From assembly GCA_027943245.1 (NCBI GenBank), contig JANDJZ010000012.1, forward strand, positions 1-64,000: a stretch of DNA of 64,000 nt, written 5' to 3'. Positions 50,123 through 62,128 of the stretch are shown here, piece after piece. How positions within the stretch are numbered: position 1 is the stretch's first letter; the number at the start of each line of letters is the position of its first letter. This stretch comes from Acanthamoeba sp. SK_2022b (Eukaryota > Discosea > Longamoebia > Acanthamoebidae). The position numbers were made by a program, and so were the translations under genes. The notes below the pieces were generated by a model. The model did not search any database. It was not told the origin of the DNA and saw only the letters and a program-made list of their open reading frames with translations.

Positions 50123-51262
50123 CTATCTCATCGAGGAGGACACGCACCGGTGCCAATGGAGAGACTTGCTGTGGGCATGTGTGTCATGGTAGGCTTTTAG
50201 CATGTGCGTGAGTGCCACGTATATAAGGATACCGCCTGACAGTGCCTGGATCACATATCAGGGAGGCTGGTCGGAAGGCCAAAAGGACAGGTGCCAATAC
50301 CTGGAATGTGCCGTCGACGGTGCTATACGAGCTGGACCCAGACTCGACGGCTGATTTCACTCCGATACCAATGCCGATACCAACTGGAGCCGAGGCGGCG
50401 AAAACAAAATCGATGACCAGCACCGATAAGATCCTTCGGAGATCAGCGTCGGCCACGCGCGAGCCTAGGCCGAGACCCTCGAAGAACTGGTGGAAGATGA
50501 TGGCGATGAAGAGCGCATGATCGTTGTCGGCCGTGCCCAGCGCCAGTCCCACGAAAATGTTCTGTTGTTCATTGCTTGACATGTCAAACCATGGTCAAAG
50601 GGGAGGTAGCAGCAGAGTGGATAAGATGGTAGGGTACGTGGAAGAGAAGGCCAAAGAAGAGGACCAGCATCTTCACCGTTCGTCGTGTGGCAGCAGTGAA
50701 CTCTGTCTTTTTCTTGGTCTTTGGGTTGGAGTCCTCCTTATCGTCGTCGCTATCTCGCCCACGCTCAGTTGCTTTTTCTTCATCGTGCTCAGCTTTACTG
50801 GCCACAGAGCTGTCCCCGTGTGTGTGAGAGTGCGAGTGATGATTGGCTACGCCAAAGTAGGAGCTGAGGAATTCCACTAACTCCTCGAGTGAGAAGCACA
50901 TGATGACGCCCATCATCGCTATCCACGCTGGCCATGCATAGTCCCTTGTCATCTCCGACGCATCAGAATTATCCATCACCTCACCGAAGGATTCGAAGGA
51001 GTCGGGAATCGAGTGCACAAACCCTGCGCGACGTACCGGTTCAACTGACTGTACTGCAACACTTAAGCAGGCGGATACGGAGTGGCGTACCTACAGCAAG
51101 GATGAGGCCAGCGGCAAGGCCATTGAAGAAGGAGAAGTATATGCGCTGGGTGATGCCGTAGGAAGGGAAGAAGAAGGACACGATCGTAGGCACGAGAGCG
51201 CCGGCGAAGCCCAGCACGAAGATGACCGGGATGCCTACAACTGCGAACACTGGGAACGTCAT
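50123..51262 (-). CDS. ZIP-family divalent metal transporter
   Basis: The protein starts MTFPVFAVVGIPVIFVLGFA, followed by helices with SFFFPSYGITQRIYFSFFNG and AAGLILAVG. The central loop carries the metal-binding histidines NHHSHSHTHGD. ZIP signature helices follow: DHALFIAIIFHQFFEGLGLG (H-x4-E in TM4) and VIDFVFAASAPVGIGIGIG (TM5). A final helix, ALSGGILIYVALTHML, ends AYHDTHAHSKSLHWH, itself His-rich. ZIPs import zinc or iron into the cytosol. Four or five short introns join these segments, and the last junction at about 50225-50250 is well supported. Specificity is not predictable. Confidence 0.9.
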
Positions 51263-51807
51263 TGTTGTGTGCGTGAGTATGTAGCAACGGCTGGAGGACA
51301 CCAGGAGGTAGAGAGAGATGTGTGAGGAGGAAGACAAGGAATCTTTGGACCTGCGGGCAGCTCCGCCAAGGGGTGGCCACAAGGCGTGTTCTCGGATGGT
51401 TATCGCACGCCACACAATTTTGCGACAATGCCCCTTTGCTTTATTGTCGGAGCGACAAACCGGTAGAGTTGGGCAGGGGAGACCAGGTAGCTGCGCAGCA
51501 GTTCCCGCAGTTGCTTTGAACAGACCGGCACTTAAAGAGCCTATCAGAAACGCGGCCCCTTCGCTCTTGCAGGGGAGCTGGCTGTCCGAGTCATCGATGG
51601 GCTGCAGAAGCAAGCCATGCCGCCTCCTCTAGGGCGAGGAGGAGACCTTCATCGCGGAGCCAACAGGGCGTCAAGGACTTTAACGAGCTTTTCCGTTTAC
51701 CGATGTGTGACGGCCAGGTGTGAGCTTTTCGCATCATTTTCTCAAAATGATTTCTCAAGAAGCACAAACGACTTGGGCCCAAGGTTTTTTGCATTCAGCA
51801 AGCAACC
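51263..51807. other. Intergenic: divergent promoters of ZIP and GlyRS
   Basis: 545 bp between two divergently transcribed genes. An open minus-strand frame continues upstream of the ZIP ATG but lacks family similarity and is treated as chance. No RNA gene was seen. Confidence 0.4.
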
Positions 51808-54475
51808 ATGCAGACGTCGTTCGGTGAGGAGGTGAGCTTTCAGTCTAAGCTGGGTCTGGACAGGGAGGCCAGCAGCTTTGCGTCTACCATCACCCGTCGC
51901 TTTGTCATCGCCCCCTCCTACTCCATCTACGGAGGTACGCGCCCAATTTTTATGAAATCTTTTGTTTGTAGGCTGCGGGTCAGTTCGTGGGCTCTTGATC
52001 CTGCTTTGGGTGAAACACATGTAAATTTGCCATTTATGCTCAGGCGTCGCTGGTCTCTACGATTATGGCCCCGTGGGTTGTGCGGTGAAGGCCAACCTGC
52101 TCAACCGCTGGAGGTCGCATTTCATCATCGAAGAGGACATGCTCGAGGTCGACTGCACCTGCGTCACGCCCGAGGTAGTGCTCGAGGCATCGGGTCACGT
52201 CGCTAAGTTCCAGGATCTCATGGTCAAGGAAGAGGGCACTGGCACCTGCTATCGTGCTGACCATCTGCTCGAGGGTACTTGCCTGTCTAATCTCCACTAC
52301 ATCTTGAAATTTGTGCTCCACGATTTTCACCACAACCTCCCACCATTGCTATCTAATTCTCAATCTCATGCACAGAGCACTTGGAAAAGCTCTCGGAGAA
52401 GGAGAAGAACGAAGAAAAGAAGAGGGAGTATGCTGCTGTAGTGGCTCGCATCGACGACTTCTCGCCGGCTGAGCTCGAGGAGACCATGGCCAAGTACCGC
52501 GTGCTGTCGCCCGAGGGCAAGCCCGTCAGCGCTCCCTTCCCGTTCAACCTCATGTTCGCCATCTCCATCGGCCCCACTGGCATGTACAAGGGGTACGCCA
52601 CCGACTGCGTTGAGAGACGTCAACGCACGCCTTTTCTGACTTTGCTGTTACAGCTTCCTCCGTCCCGAGACTGCTCAGTCGATCTTCACCAACTTCAAGC
52701 GCCTGCTGGATTTCCAGGGCGGCAAGCTTCCCTTCGCCGCTGCTCAGATCGGCAGAGCCTTCAGGAATGAGATCGCCCCGCGCTCTGGCGTTCTCCGCGT
52801 CAGGGAATTTGAGATGTGCGAGATCGAGCACTTTGTCAAGGAGAACGAGAAGGACCACCCCAAGTTCGTCACCGTGAAGGACATCAAGCTCCCGCTGTTC
52901 CCTCAGGAGCAGCAGCTTGGCAGCGGCAAGGTAATGCATGCCCTAGCCGAGGCTCCAGCACCAGCGTAGGTAGGAGCGACTGACATCGTGGTGTTGGTTC
53001 ATGTGTTCAGCTTCTCGTGTGCACACTCGGCGAGGCTGTTCAGCATGGCATCATCGCCAACGAGACGCTCGGCTACTTCATCGGCCGCACGTATCTGTTC
53101 CTGACCGAGTCGGGCATCAAGTCCGACAAGATCAGGTTCAGGCAGCACATGAAGTACCGCTCCTCATCCCTCGCCCCTCTACAACGCTTCCCAAGTCTTT
53201 CCCACTCGGAGCTCTTACCGCGACTGCTCGCAGGAACGAGATGGCTCACTATGCCTGCGACTGCTGGGACGCCGAGATGCTCACTTCGTACGGCTGGATC
53301 GAGTGCGTGGGTATTGCTGATAGGTCGTGCTTCGATCTGTCGCAGCACTCGATGAAGAGCAACGAGAAGCTCGTTGCCTACGAGCAGTACAAGGACGGTC
53401 CTCGCGTCGTCGAGGTACGCCCGAGGCGCCCCTGGCAGTCGCTCAGCTCCCATCTCTGAGCTCACCTCCCCTTGCCACGTCACGCGACAAACGCAGGCTC
53501 TGGAGGTGGAGGTGAACAAGGGCCTGGTCGGCAAGGCCCTGCGCGGCGATGCCAAGCTGCTTACGCCCTACATTGAGTCGCTGGACGAAGAGGGCAAGGT
53601 CGCCCTCAAGCAGCAGCTCGAGTCTGGCGAGGCCAAGATCACTGCCGGCGGCAAGGAGCTGACCCTCACCCCGCAGATGCTCACCATCAAGAAGGTAAAA
53701 CCGCGTCGCCCACCTCAAGGCCCTGTTGTTCGGTCCCGTAACTCATGTGCGCGTGTCTCTCAGGTCGAGAAGAAGGTGTCTGGCGAGAACTTCTTCCCCC
53801 ACGTCATCGAGCCGTCCTTCGGTGTTGGCCGCATCCTCTACGCCATCCTCGAGCAGAACTTCTACACCCGCGAGGACAGCGCCGCTCCCGCCGAGGAGAA
53901 GGACAAGTCCAAGAAGGGTGACGTCAAGAGGGCCGTCCTTTCGCTGCCGGCCCACCTCGCCCCCGTGCAGTGCTCTGTGCTGCCCCTGCTCGACAAGGAA
54001 GAGTTCAACGCCCTCATCCCCCGCCTCGTCTCCGCCCTCAAGGCCGAGCGTCTTTCGGTCAAGGTACATTACTACTACTATCCTATTTACCGAATCCACT
54101 GAGCCGGGCTGACTCGTTTGTGGGGGCGATCAGGTGGACTCCACCGGCCAGGCCATTGGTCGTCGCTATGCCCGTACCGATGAGATCGGTATCCCCTTCG
54201 GCATCACCATCGATCACCAGGTACGTGTTGCTGCATAGGCGCGCGCGCGGCAACTGCCTCTCGTTTTCGCCTGACCTGACCGTGATCGCTCATTTCGTGT
54301 GTTGTCGTCGATCCAGACTCTGGAGAATGACACGGTGACGCTGCGCGAACGGGACACCACGGTGCAGCTGCGCGTGCCCATTGCCGAGCTGGCCTCGCTC
54401 ATCCGCGACCTGTGCGAGGGCAGGCTCGCCTGGCAGGCCCTTCTCGACTCCAAGAAGTACCCGCCCCACCAGTAA
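51808..54475 (+). CDS. GARS: Glycyl-tRNA synthetase (class II, eukaryotic type)
   Basis: The enzyme charges tRNA-Gly. The N-terminus lacks a WHEP domain and begins near the catalytic core: [36 protein letters not shown]. Motif 2 region includes [18 protein letters not shown] and [31 protein letters not shown]. Later [31 protein letters not shown], and motif 3 in [20 protein letters not shown]. The anticodon-binding domain follows ([33 protein letters not shown]) and the C-terminus is KYPPHQ. About ten short introns are present. No mitochondrial targeting peptide is obvious at this start. Confidence 0.95.
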
Positions 54476-54933
54476 CCCACTCCGGCCCCCCGCCGTTCCT
54501 TCCCCTCTGCTCTTCTTGTGGCCGACCCCACCCGAACCAATAAACGACACCAGCTGGTTTATTTGTTTTTAAATTATAAAAAATATAAATACGCGGCCTG
54601 TACTGGCGTTACGCGGCGTTCATACGGTGTTGGCGGCATGATTGCGCCATCTTTCCGATCTACGTGTTGCTGGCACACGGGGGCAGGGTGATTGGCATTG
54701 TTGGCGCGGTAGGTGGGTCATGTTCAGGAGTTTGGGTGACCTGGCCAATGCAGATGAGGTTACAGGGTCATGAGCTGCAGCGGGCTTAGGACTCGTTCCC
54801 CTTTGGGAAAGGAAAAAGGGAGAGAAAACGAACAAAGATCCGGCAGGACCCGACTGGCCCGGAGGCGTGCAAGGGGAAGGACAAAACACCACACAAGGCC
54901 GGCGGCAGCACTTGTCTTGGTCTTCGCCGCAAC
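54476..54933 (+). other. Intergenic: GlyRS 3' end and thioesterase promoter
   Basis: 458 bp containing an AATAAA at about 54538 and AT-rich sequence to 54590. No further gene was seen. Confidence 0.45.
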
Positions 54934-56732
54934 ATGAACGACGCTGCAGTCTCATCTTCTGCCACAGTGCCCGCGGAGCGCCCTACCAAGAAGCTGTCGG
55001 AGGCTTCGGCCTACCTCGCTGAGGTCCGTATTTTTTTTTGCTAATTATAATTTTTTAACAATTAATTAGGAATGTATTTTTGATTATGCTGCTCCGGCAC
55101 TGAACGGTGCGGTTTGTGTAGATAGTGGGCGAGGAGTCGCTGTTTGGGACACGCATGGCTGCCGGTGCGGTGCTCGACACTCTCGACATATGCGCGGGCT
55201 ACACCGCGGCCAAGTTTTCTGGCTCGCGCGTCGTCACGCTGGCCTTTGACCGCGTCGACCTCTCCCATCCCATCCTCCACCAGGTGCCGTGCGTCCACTC
55301 CCATCTCTCCCACGCGACCAATGTCCGCGCTTGCATGCACCGCATCTCACCCAAAGCGTTTGTGCGTGGCTCAATGTATGTATGCGCGTATAGGACTTGG
55401 TGCGTGCCGAGGGGCGTGTGGTGAGCGTGGGCCGGTCATCCATGGTCGTCAACGTGCGGGCCTATAGGCAGGACCTCCTGTCTCGTCAGTTCGAGCTTGT
55501 GCAGGTTTGCCACATCTCGAACACACCGCACGCATCGTCCGCTGGCCTTCACACGCACGCACACGCACACGCAATTGTACTTATGGTCCAATCAGGAGTC
55601 GTACGTGACGATGGTGGCCGTAGACGAAAAGCTGCGACCGAACTCCAATATACCGACCATCGTCTACGACGACCCCGAGGAGGAGAAGCGAATCAACAAG
55701 GTCCTCCTATCGAGGAAGGACGCTAACGAACACTGGCAGCAGTGCCAAAAGGTAATGCCCGTGAGCCACATTACTTGTGCGCGCCGATGCACGCACACGC
55801 ACTCACACACAGTTTACTAAACGCGCATGAGATCCACAGTACATCGAACAGAGCGGCCCGTTTTCGGCCAGCGAGATCGAGGACCCCATCAACAAGGAGG
55901 GCAAGCTTGAGTTTATGTCCATCCCCCAGACTCAGGCAACGCGCTTCCTCCTCCTCCTCCCCCAATTCTACTTCCCCATTAACTTGTTCTGTTGTGATGC
56001 ATGTAACAGGTGAACGTGAAGCGCATATTCTTCCCTAAGAACCTCAACTACCACAACACCGTGTTCGGTGGCGACATCCTGCTGTGGATGGACCGTGTGG
56101 TACGCCTGACAGATGTTCACTTTCGCCGCGCCTTTATACTGTTGTGGGCTCAATTAGCAGCCCCCAAATCTCTTTAAACACAGGCTACCCAGTGCGCGCG
56201 GCAGTTCACTCGCAACAGGCACGTCTTCACCAAGCACATGCAGCGCGTGTTCTTCAAGCAGCCTATTCTCATTACCGACGTGCGTTCTCTGGCCCCAATC
56301 TTGAGTTACTTTTTTTGTCGACTCACTGGTGGGCGTGCTCCTTGCACAAGGACAGGTCGTCGAGATGCGGGCTCGTGTGGTCTACGTGGGCAAGTGCACG
56401 CTCGAAGGTGCGCAAACTCCTGATAATATTGATGGTGGGCAAGACATGTCTCACACAGGACGATGCACGCAGTGGAGATCAACGTGTCGCTGGAGCGTGC
56501 GAGTGGGGAGGTGTTTGATTCGCACTCAGGCTACTTCACGCTGCTCAACTGCAACGAGGCCGGGTGGAAGCGGCCGCTCATCACCGGGCTCGTGCTGGCC
56601 GATGATGACCAGGACTCCCTGCGGAGCTACATGCAGGCCAAGGAGCGCCGGAAGCTGTGGAAGAAGTGGAAGGTCGAGGAGCAGGATGGCAGCAGGGGCG
56701 AGGACGAGGGCAAGTTCTCGCTGGACGACTGA
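54934..56732 (+). CDS. Acyl-CoA thioesterase with two hotdog domains (ACOT-like)
   Basis: First hotdog: GTRMAAGAVLDTLDICAGYT, AAKFSGSRVVTLAFDRVDLS, then VVSVGRSSMVVNVRAYRQDL. A linker contains NIPTIVYDDPEEEKRINKVL. Second hotdog: VNVKRIFFPKNLNYHNTVFG, GDILLWMDRVATQCARQFTR, then VEMRARVVYVGK and MHAVEINVSLERA. The NTVFGG-D segment matches the active-site loop of ACOT7/ACOT9-type enzymes, which hydrolyse acyl-CoA to free acid and CoA. The YHNTVFGGDILLWMD helix in the second domain suggests this one is catalytic. The C-terminus is Lys/Glu-rich. Six or so introns are present; the stop is at 56730-56732. No clear transit peptide, so a cytosolic or mitochondrial location is open. Confidence 0.88.
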
Positions 56733-57107
56733 CGTGCCGCACGTGCGGCACAATAAATGTTCAACGTGCCCTTCCCCCGCTCGTTCGGAAACCGTTTTCA
56801 AGTCGCCAGCAAATGAGGTTGGCCCACCATCTCGTTGATGACAAGTTCGCTCTGCACCATTCGTCTGTGTCCGGCGCTCGTGCCCTCTGATTGCTGAGGG
56901 TCATACGTTGTCGGGTAGGCTCAGGGGCCAGGCATTCCAGCGCAAGACGAGCGTAGTGAAGAAGCAGAGCGGGATCGCCGTTGGGCTCAACGCCCACCGA
57001 TCAGCGCTTTGTTGGTAGGCAGGTTGGGCGGCAAGAGGTTCTTGTCCAAGAAAGATGTCCTCTCTGGGTGCTTTAATGACCATTGCTGGTTGTCCGGTCG
57101 GCGACCA
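56733..57107. other. Convergent 3' region, thioesterase and importin alpha
   Basis: 375 bp. An AATAAA at 56751-56756 lies just after the thioesterase stop. The importin frame may extend here through an alternative last exon (to about 56987), but I cannot decide this from sequence alone. Confidence 0.4.
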
Positions 57108-58587
57108 TCAGGGCAACGTTGCATGTAAGCTGGCGAAGGAGAAGGGGGAATGCGGCGTTGTTCGCTCACACTCCTCCATGCTGGAGGCGTCGTCGAAGTA
57201 GTTTTGCAGGATGGGCTCAACCTTGGCGTACAACTCGGGCGAGCGAAGAGTCCGGAGCCGATCGACCAGGCCCTCAGCCTTCAAGTAGGTGGCGTAGTGG
57301 TTGGGACCACCAGAGGCGTCGCGATCGCCTACCTGGAGGATATTCTCGAGGCCTTCAAGTACAAAGATTGGAGGGTTGTCGGCGGTGAGGAGGTCGCATA
57401 AGGGCTTCATGCAGCCCTGGGAGGCGAGGTAGCGGATCTGTTCCGGCCTGCCACGGCTGGTGGCGTGCGAAATGGCACAGGCAGCCTCCTTCTTGGTCTC
57501 AAAGTCGTCGTTGGCCAGCAGGCTGATCAGAGGCGGGAAAATGTTTGCGTCGAGCACTGCCTGGATCAATCCTTGGTTGCTATTCGTGATGTTGGAGATG
57601 GCCCAGCAGGCCTCCTTCCTGATTTCCTGATTTGGACTGTTCAGGAGAGAGCGCAGGCACGGAAGGCCGGCGCAGTTGACGATCAGCTGGGTCTGATCGT
57701 CATCACCGGTGGCGATGTTGCCCACAGCCCTGAGGGCGGCCGTCACCACGACGTGTGAGGTGTGCCTGGAGCAAAGGGATGATACGTCTAGTGAGACATA
57801 CACGTCATTTGGGGGCGGTTTGGTACATACAGGAGGAGCTCGACCAAGCGGCGGCAAACGCCAGCCTCGATGATGGCCTGGATCTTGTCGTTGCTGCCAT
57901 CGGAGAGGTACGACAGAGCACGGCAAGCATCGACGAGGATCTCCTCATCAGTCGAATAGATGAGACGGGCGAGGGTAGGGAGAGCGGGGCTAACGAGCTC
58001 AAAGGGGGGCTGTTCACGGCACAAGTTGGAGAGGGTCCAGGTCGCAGTCCTGAGCATCGAGAGCCTTCTGGATTCACAGAGGTTCAGACAGAGAGGAGGA
58101 ATCACGTTGTGCCGAAGGACAAAGTCGCGGCTCTGGGCCGAATCACCAGCAATGTTACCGAGAGCCCACACGGCCTGTTGAGGTAACAATGGACCAAGAG
58201 AATAAATAATTAGCAGTTGTCATAACGGAGAGAAGGAATATGCACCAGCTCACGAATCTCTTCGTTGTTTGTGCAGAGTAGATGCGCAAGGACGGGCACA
58301 GCGCCAAGCTCAATGATAGCGCTGGTATGTTGTGAGGAGCCAGAAGCGATGTTGGTAACGACCCAGGCAGCCTCCAACTGGAGCTGCAGGTTGTCGTGGG
58401 AGGTGAGGAACTGCAAGAAGCGCGGTAGCACGCCCGCAGCCACAACCACGTCTATATGAGTGATTGTTTCCTCCCCTTCAATACTTAGGAGCTTCCTAAA
58501 CGCGGTCGCTGCCGCTAGCTGCGTCTGGGGGTCGTCGGAGAAGACTGCAGCAACCAAGGCGGGCAAGTTCTCCAGCGGTGCATCCAT
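57108..58587 (-). CDS. Importin alpha (karyopherin alpha), ARM repeats
   Basis: Ten or so armadillo repeats are visible, several with the W-x3-N pair that binds NLS peptides: [106 protein letters not shown] and [11 protein letters not shown]. Importin alpha carries NLS cargo into the nucleus together with importin beta. The first residues ([20 protein letters not shown]) align with the start of ARM1, so the basic importin-beta-binding domain is absent from this model. An acceptor-like CAG just before the ATG allows an upstream exon, but I found none. The C-terminal exon (to FASLHATLP) is uncertain. Confidence 0.87.
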
Positions 58588-59077
58588 GGCTGTGATTGAG
58601 CAAAAGCGTTGTGGTAATAGTACGCAACCCGGTTGCTTGGGTTCAGGAAAGTTGTTGCTAGGAAAACATTGCGCCAACTCCGTGGCCGCTAAATCCATTT
58701 AATAATTCTAAAAAGAGAGGAATGCCTCCACATGTACGGTACCGGTCGTGGAGCAAGAGCGCAGGGAGGTGATGGTGAACTGGAGCATGTCGTTGCGCGT
58801 GCCGTAGCACACGCCAGAGCCATCCCCCATTTGCGCTACCTTTAAAGTTGCACAGGCAGTTGCCACCGCGCACAACCAGCTTCCCGCCTTTCTTATGCTA
58901 AAGGGGCTGAACAGAGGAAGGAGGAGACGGAGCGGGAGGCGGTGTTGCCAAGTGCTGGAAGGAAGATGGCTTTCAGCCCAGCTGCCTCGGGATGCAGGGG
59001 TGGGCGCTCTCCCAACCAAGCTCGCTCTTTCCGATATCTGCCAGCCAATGACCCGTCACATCAAGGGAAGGAGAAGC
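58588..59077 (-). other. Intergenic, no gene recognised
   Basis: 490 bp between the importin alpha start and the stop of the coiled-coil gene, both minus. Some open frame exists (58708-59019) but it gives no recognisable protein. It should hold the importin promoter. Confidence 0.35.
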
Positions 59078-60086
59078 TCACGAAGACCCCACGGAAGCGG
59101 CGGCTCGTTGCCATGCCCCAGCAAAGGGCTTGGTCTTCCAGGCCATGAGGTAGGTCGTGAGCGTGAGCGAGGACATCGAGAAGGTCAGCGATCCCACAAT
59201 ACTCTCCTGCACCCCACAGCACACCATCAGTATCGCATGTGCGGTGGGGCTGCTGGACGAACCTTTAGCTCATACTCGGACTGGTGAAAGCTCAGGCATT
59301 CGGCCATGAGGTGTAAGCGGTCCATCGTCGACTGCTGCGAGCCGAAGCGTCCCCGCGAAAGCAGCTCCTACACTCACACAACAAGATGCACAGGGAAAGG
59401 AGACTCGTCCTCAGCCGACGCCGGGCAGCGGCTTCAACGCGAGTGTTCTAAGAACCTGCGATCTGTACGTGGCGGCGGTGGTCTTGGCTGCGGTCACGAT
59501 GTCCTCCATCTTCGTCAGTAGTCGGTCCACTTCGTTGATGTTACAGAAATCAGTATCCATGGGTAAATGAATAAAAGGAGTAAGCGAGTGGCTTTCGTGT
59601 ACGTTCGTCCATGACCGCCTGAAGATCGCCCAGCCTCTTCTCGGCTGTCGTGTAGGGAAAGATGGTATCAGTGCCGCATAGCCGTGCGGAGGGGTTGCGT
59701 AGGGTTTACCCTGCAGAGATGACGCAGACGAGCCGCGGCTCAGCGCGCCGATGCCACCCACTTGGTCGCGGATCGACCTGCCAGCTGCGGCCTCATCCTC
59801 ATGCCCAGGCTCGACGACCGATGCTGTGCCGACCTTCTATCAGAAACCAGCTGGAATAAAGCCAAGGTGACTACGCACCGATGTCGCCAGAGAAAGAAGA
59901 GAGCAGCCTCTCTCCTCGTCGATGCAACGTGTTCCACTTGTCTGCGCTATATGCAAAAAGTTGATTATTCACTTTTTTTTTGAGCATAAATACGCAAATT
60001 AAATCAGGGGTTGTGGCCTGCAATGCGCACCAAGATTGAAGGTCCGCCAAGGCCACCTGAAAGGGATCGCGCGAAGAATCGTTCAT
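59078..60086 (-). CDS. Coiled-coil protein with C-terminal hydrophobic segment
   Basis: Joined exons read MNDSSRDPFQVALADLQS, then ADKWNTLHRRGERLLSSFSG, then a Glu/Gly-rich stretch, AEKRLGDLQAVMDE, VDRLLTKMEDIVTAAKTTAA, ELLSRGRFGSQQSTMDRLHL, FHQSEYELK and ESIVGSLTFSMSSLTLTTYL. The pattern is several amphipathic helices plus a hydrophobic C-terminal helix. The N-terminal DPFQV and the helical layout recall SNARE-type proteins such as syntaxin-6, but the SNARE core is not convincing. Left as unknown, perhaps a membrane-tethered coiled-coil factor. Start chosen at 60086; internal boundaries are approximate. Confidence 0.45.
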
Positions 60087-60200
60087 CCCAAGCCACAAAT
60101 ATTATGAAGCAAAAAGAAACAGTTAAAAGGAATTCTTCCACACGAGAAACGGACAGAAAACTCGGAACATTGTTGTAAATTCAATCGTTTGCTTTTATAG

Positions 60201-60468
60201 ATTATTCGAAGACGAAGCGCACAACGTCGGTTAGGAGGAAGAAAGGGGAGGAGAGTGAGGAACAGGGCGCCTCGGAGGAGCTTAAGGGGCGAATGCAGCA
60301 GCAGGCGGGTGGGGATCTTTCTACAAACACCGCACCTGACGAGCTGTCAGATCTCTCACACTTTGAGGGAACCTCCGTTGGTGTACACGAAAGCGACCAG
60401 GAAATGGACACCGGCAATGATGAGACTGCCCCGCTTCTGAGCAAGGTGCCCCCCATTTAAATAATGTA

Positions 60469-60499
<31 letters not shown>

Positions 60500-62088
60500 T
60501 TAACAATTATTGTTTTTATTTTACAGCAACGAGGATCACCTTTACTTTTTGCTCATGTGCAAAAATATGATAAATACATAGATATTAATTATTAGTACCA
60601 GACGCTTGTGCTTCTTATCGGGGCATAACTTCCCTGAGCCAACTGACCGAATATTCGGAGCAGCATTCGTCCTCTTCGTCATCGAGCGGCGGGAAGAAGG
60701 GCGACGGAGATGCCGGAGAGCGCGAACGACGCGTCCGAGTGAACGGCGACGGCACGTGGCGCGAGGGAGCGGCCGTCAAGACGGGCAACAACGCCGTTAC
60801 GACCTCCAAATACACTATCCTCAACTTCATACCCAAGAATCTCATCGAGCAATTCAAGCGTGCGCTTCCTCCGTTTGGCGCCAATCGACCCACAGCTCAC
60901 CCGATTCCCGTGTGTTCTATGTGTCGTTCTAGGACTGGCCAACATCTATTTCCTGATGATTTCGGCCTTTCAGGTATCTGACCTCCCCGCACGTGCACGT
61001 GCAATCCGTGCACTAAGCGCTCATTCGCAAACAAACCAACAAAAACCCAACTGTACAGTTGATTCCCGGGCTCTCGCCGACGGGTCGCTTCACCACGCTG
61101 GTCCCTCTCGTGATCGTACTTACGATCACTGCCCTCAAGGAGATCGTCGAAGACATCGTGCGCTCTGCTTCTACCCCTCCCTATAGGCTTGATTTTTTCG
61201 CTGACCTTCTCGAACTGCACGCGATGTGTTGTTGATGTTTAGGCACGTCATCGGCAAGACGCGGCGGTGAACAATACGGAAGTGGAGATAATCCGCGGTG
61301 GACGGCTTACTGTGGTCAAGTGGCATCAGGTACGCCCCCCCCCACCACCACCACCATAAACTGTTGCTGTTACGACGACAATGGGAGATCAGGAGGCATT
61401 CCACTCACTTTGGCCTGATCCCAAAAATCGTAGGTGCGCGTAGGCGACATCGTTCGGCTGCAGGAGGATCAGTACATCCCGGCCGACCTCATCCTTTTGT
61501 CGTCGTCGCTGCCGCATGGCACCGCCTACATCCAGACCGCCAACCTCGACGGGTTCGTCCACAGGCCCCTCATCGTCGTGTGACCTGCGTGGACGCCCGA
61601 GCGCTGTCCCCCTTGGTCATCTCCTCATGCGTTGTTCCGCGTTGCAGTGAAACCAATCTGAAGATCCGACAGGCGCTGCCGGAGACCTCCCACCTTACCG
61701 ACTACGCCGCGCTGGCCGATCTACGCGGTACCGTGCTGCCCCTGCCTGGACTTCGCGGCTTGGAGCGGCGAGAGTGTCAGTCTGACTGACTGGCCCTGAT
61801 CGGGGGCATGGGCGCAGGGGAAATCGAGTGCGAGGGTCCCAGCAGGCATCTATACAGCTTCAGCGGCTCGCTGAATATTGAAGGCGCGGCGCCGCTCTCC
61901 ATCGGCGTCAAGCAGCTTCTCCTTCGCGTACGTTTTTCACGCACGCGCGCGCACACACGCGTGGAATCTGATGAGGAATGCGTGATCGCAGGGTGCAATG
62001 GTGCGCAACACGGAGTGGGCCTATGGTATCGCAGTCTACACGGGTCACGACACCCGCCTCATGCAGAACTCTACGTATGTATACTTCA

Positions 62089-62128
<40 letters not shown>

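Noticed and set aside
51041..51613. N-terminal extension of ZIP upstream of 51262
   Set aside because: Open by chance; the ATG at 51262 gives a normal membrane-helix start.
58708..59019. Small minus-strand gene ending near 58708
   Set aside because: The peptide has no recognisable domain and the upstream exon connection is not supported; left as intergenic.
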